A stretch of 16,108 bases of DNA from JBEVNX01 sp040507895 (lineage in GTDB: Bacteria > Desulfobacterota > Binatia > JACPRU01), in assembly GCA_040507895.1 (NCBI GenBank), contig JBEVNX010000204.1:1-16108 (forward strand), written 5' to 3'. A program made the translations under genes and the position numbers. Each line of letters starts with the position of its first letter. The first letter of the stretch is position 1. A model generated the notes under the pieces. It saw nothing but the letters and a program-made list of their open reading frames with translations, searched no databases and had not been told where the DNA came from. Positions 15,404 to 16,108 of this stretch are shown one piece after another.

Positions 15404-16108
15404 ATGAAGGCAGGCGTATGGAACGAGAAGGGAAGCCTCGATGTCGTCGAGAGGCCGATGCCCGAGCCGAAGCCCGGCTGGGTCAGGCTACGCGTCGCGG
15501 CCGTCGGCATCTGCGGCACGGACTTACATTTTCATCGTGGCGCTTTCCCGTCGCCGGCCGGTTTGCAACCGGGTCATGAGATCGGCGGGGTCGTCGATGC
15601 GGTCGGCGGCGAAATCGCGCTCTCGGCCGGAACGGCGGTCGCGGTCGATCCACTGGTAGTCTGCGGCGAGTGCTGGTCGTGCCGCTCGGGAAACCCCAAC
15701 CGGTGCGCGAAGCGAGTTCTGCTCGGCGTCAATGGCCGCGGCGGCTGTGCGGAGCTCGCCACCGTGCCGAGTTACGCGGCCTATCCGCTCCCTCAGGGTG
15801 TAGCCGCCGCGTCCGGCGCCCTCGTCGAGCCCCTCGCCGTCTGCGTGCGCGGCATACGCCGGGGGCGCGTGACGAGCGGCGATCGCGTGGCGATTCTAGG
15901 CGCCGGAACGATCGGCTTGATGAGCATTCTCGCCGCGTGCGCCGCCGGGGCGAGCCACGTGAGCATCGTTGCGCGACATCCTCACCAGCGGGAGGCGGCC
16001 GCCGCGCTCGGAGCCGACGGCGTCTTCGAGGATGCCGACGCCATCGTCCGTGAGCTCGGCGACTCGTCGTTCGACTGCATCATCGAAACGGTCGGCGGGC
16101 ACGCCTCG
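15404..16108 (+). CDS. Zinc-dependent medium-chain alcohol dehydrogenase, 3' end outside window
   Basis: The frame is open from the ATG at 15404 (GGAGG 5 bases upstream) to the last base, giving 235 residues. Visible are the catalytic-zinc ligands Cys37 (GICGTD) and His58/Glu59 (GHE), and the structural-zinc set Cys87, Cys90, Cys93 and Cys101 (CGECWSCRSGNPNRC). Then come VEPLAVCV and the Rossmann motif GAGTIG (166-171). This is the threonine/sorbitol dehydrogenase-like branch of zinc MDR enzymes, which oxidise secondary alcohols with NAD(P). The substrate cannot be told. About 100-120 C-terminal residues lie beyond the window. Confidence 0.92.
   Translation, partial: MKAGVWNEKGSLDVVERPMPEPKPGWVRLRVAAVGICGTDLHFHRGAFPSPAGLQPGHEIGGVVDAVGGEIALSAGTAVAVDPLVVCGECWSCRSGNPNRCAKRVLLGVNGRGGCAELATVPSYAAYPLPQGVAAASGALVEPLAVCVRGIRRGRVTSGDRVAILGAGTIGLMSILAACAAGASHVSIVARHPHQREAAAALGADGVFEDADAIVRELGDSSFDCIIETVGGHAS

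Overview
This is a GC-rich window (roughly two-thirds G+C by eye) from a Gram-negative bacterium. It carries the KDO branch of lipopolysaccharide synthesis (kdsB, kdsA, kdsD) grouped with pyrG, an arrangement familiar from Deltaproteobacteria-like lineages. It also has a tungsten/molybdenum aldehyde oxidoreductase, a luciferase-like (probably F420-dependent) oxidoreductase, several SDR enzymes and GYD-domain proteins. Together these suggest an uncultured soil or sediment lineage such as Desulfobacterota/Binatota-type bacteria. That placement is inferred from gene content only. 

Layout. (1) 3-2155 (+): the 3' part of an aldehyde ferredoxin oxidoreductase gene, translationally coupled (ATGA overlap) to a MoaD/ThiS-type sulfur carrier ending in Gly-Gly. 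(2) 2201-3462 (-): an SDR dehydrogenase coupled (ATGA) to a small FMN split-barrel protein. (3) 3580-3954 (+): a stand-alone bacterial SET-domain protein whose stop codon abuts that of the convergent next gene. (4) 3955-5482 (-): a pteridine-reductase-like SDR followed by QueC. (5) 5659-8636 (+): a catabolic-looking operon of a luciferase-like oxidoreductase, a carboxymuconolactone-decarboxylase-family protein and a VOC protein. A 1,013-bp degenerate group II intron splits it, inserted in antisense exactly between the first stop codon and the second gene's ribosome-binding site. (6) 8715-13017 (-): kdsB-pyrG-kdsA-kdsD, with overlaps at the last two junctions. (7) 13126-15327 (-): GYD protein, GYD-acyltransferase (PlsC) fusion and SDR. 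(8) 15404-end (+): a zinc-dependent alcohol dehydrogenase that runs off the window.

Main points of interest. The 1-kb gap at 6709-7737 is a group II intron whose reverse-transcriptase core has been deleted in frame. Its ORF also carries a nonsense codon and a 2-nt frameshift, but the ribozyme ends (GTGTG 5' end, domain V, domain VI with a bulged A, and AC 3' end) look intact. Removing it restores a tight two-gene junction with 16 bp between stop and start. Second, the KDO operon has a near-consensus sigma70-type promoter (TTGACA-17-TATATA) that leads straight into a terminator-shaped hairpin plus T7, and the T run directly abuts the kdsB ATG; this looks like a built-in attenuator or leader switch. 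Third, a GYD domain fused to a PlsC acyltransferase sits beside a free GYD paralogue, a pairing whose role I cannot name from known systems.
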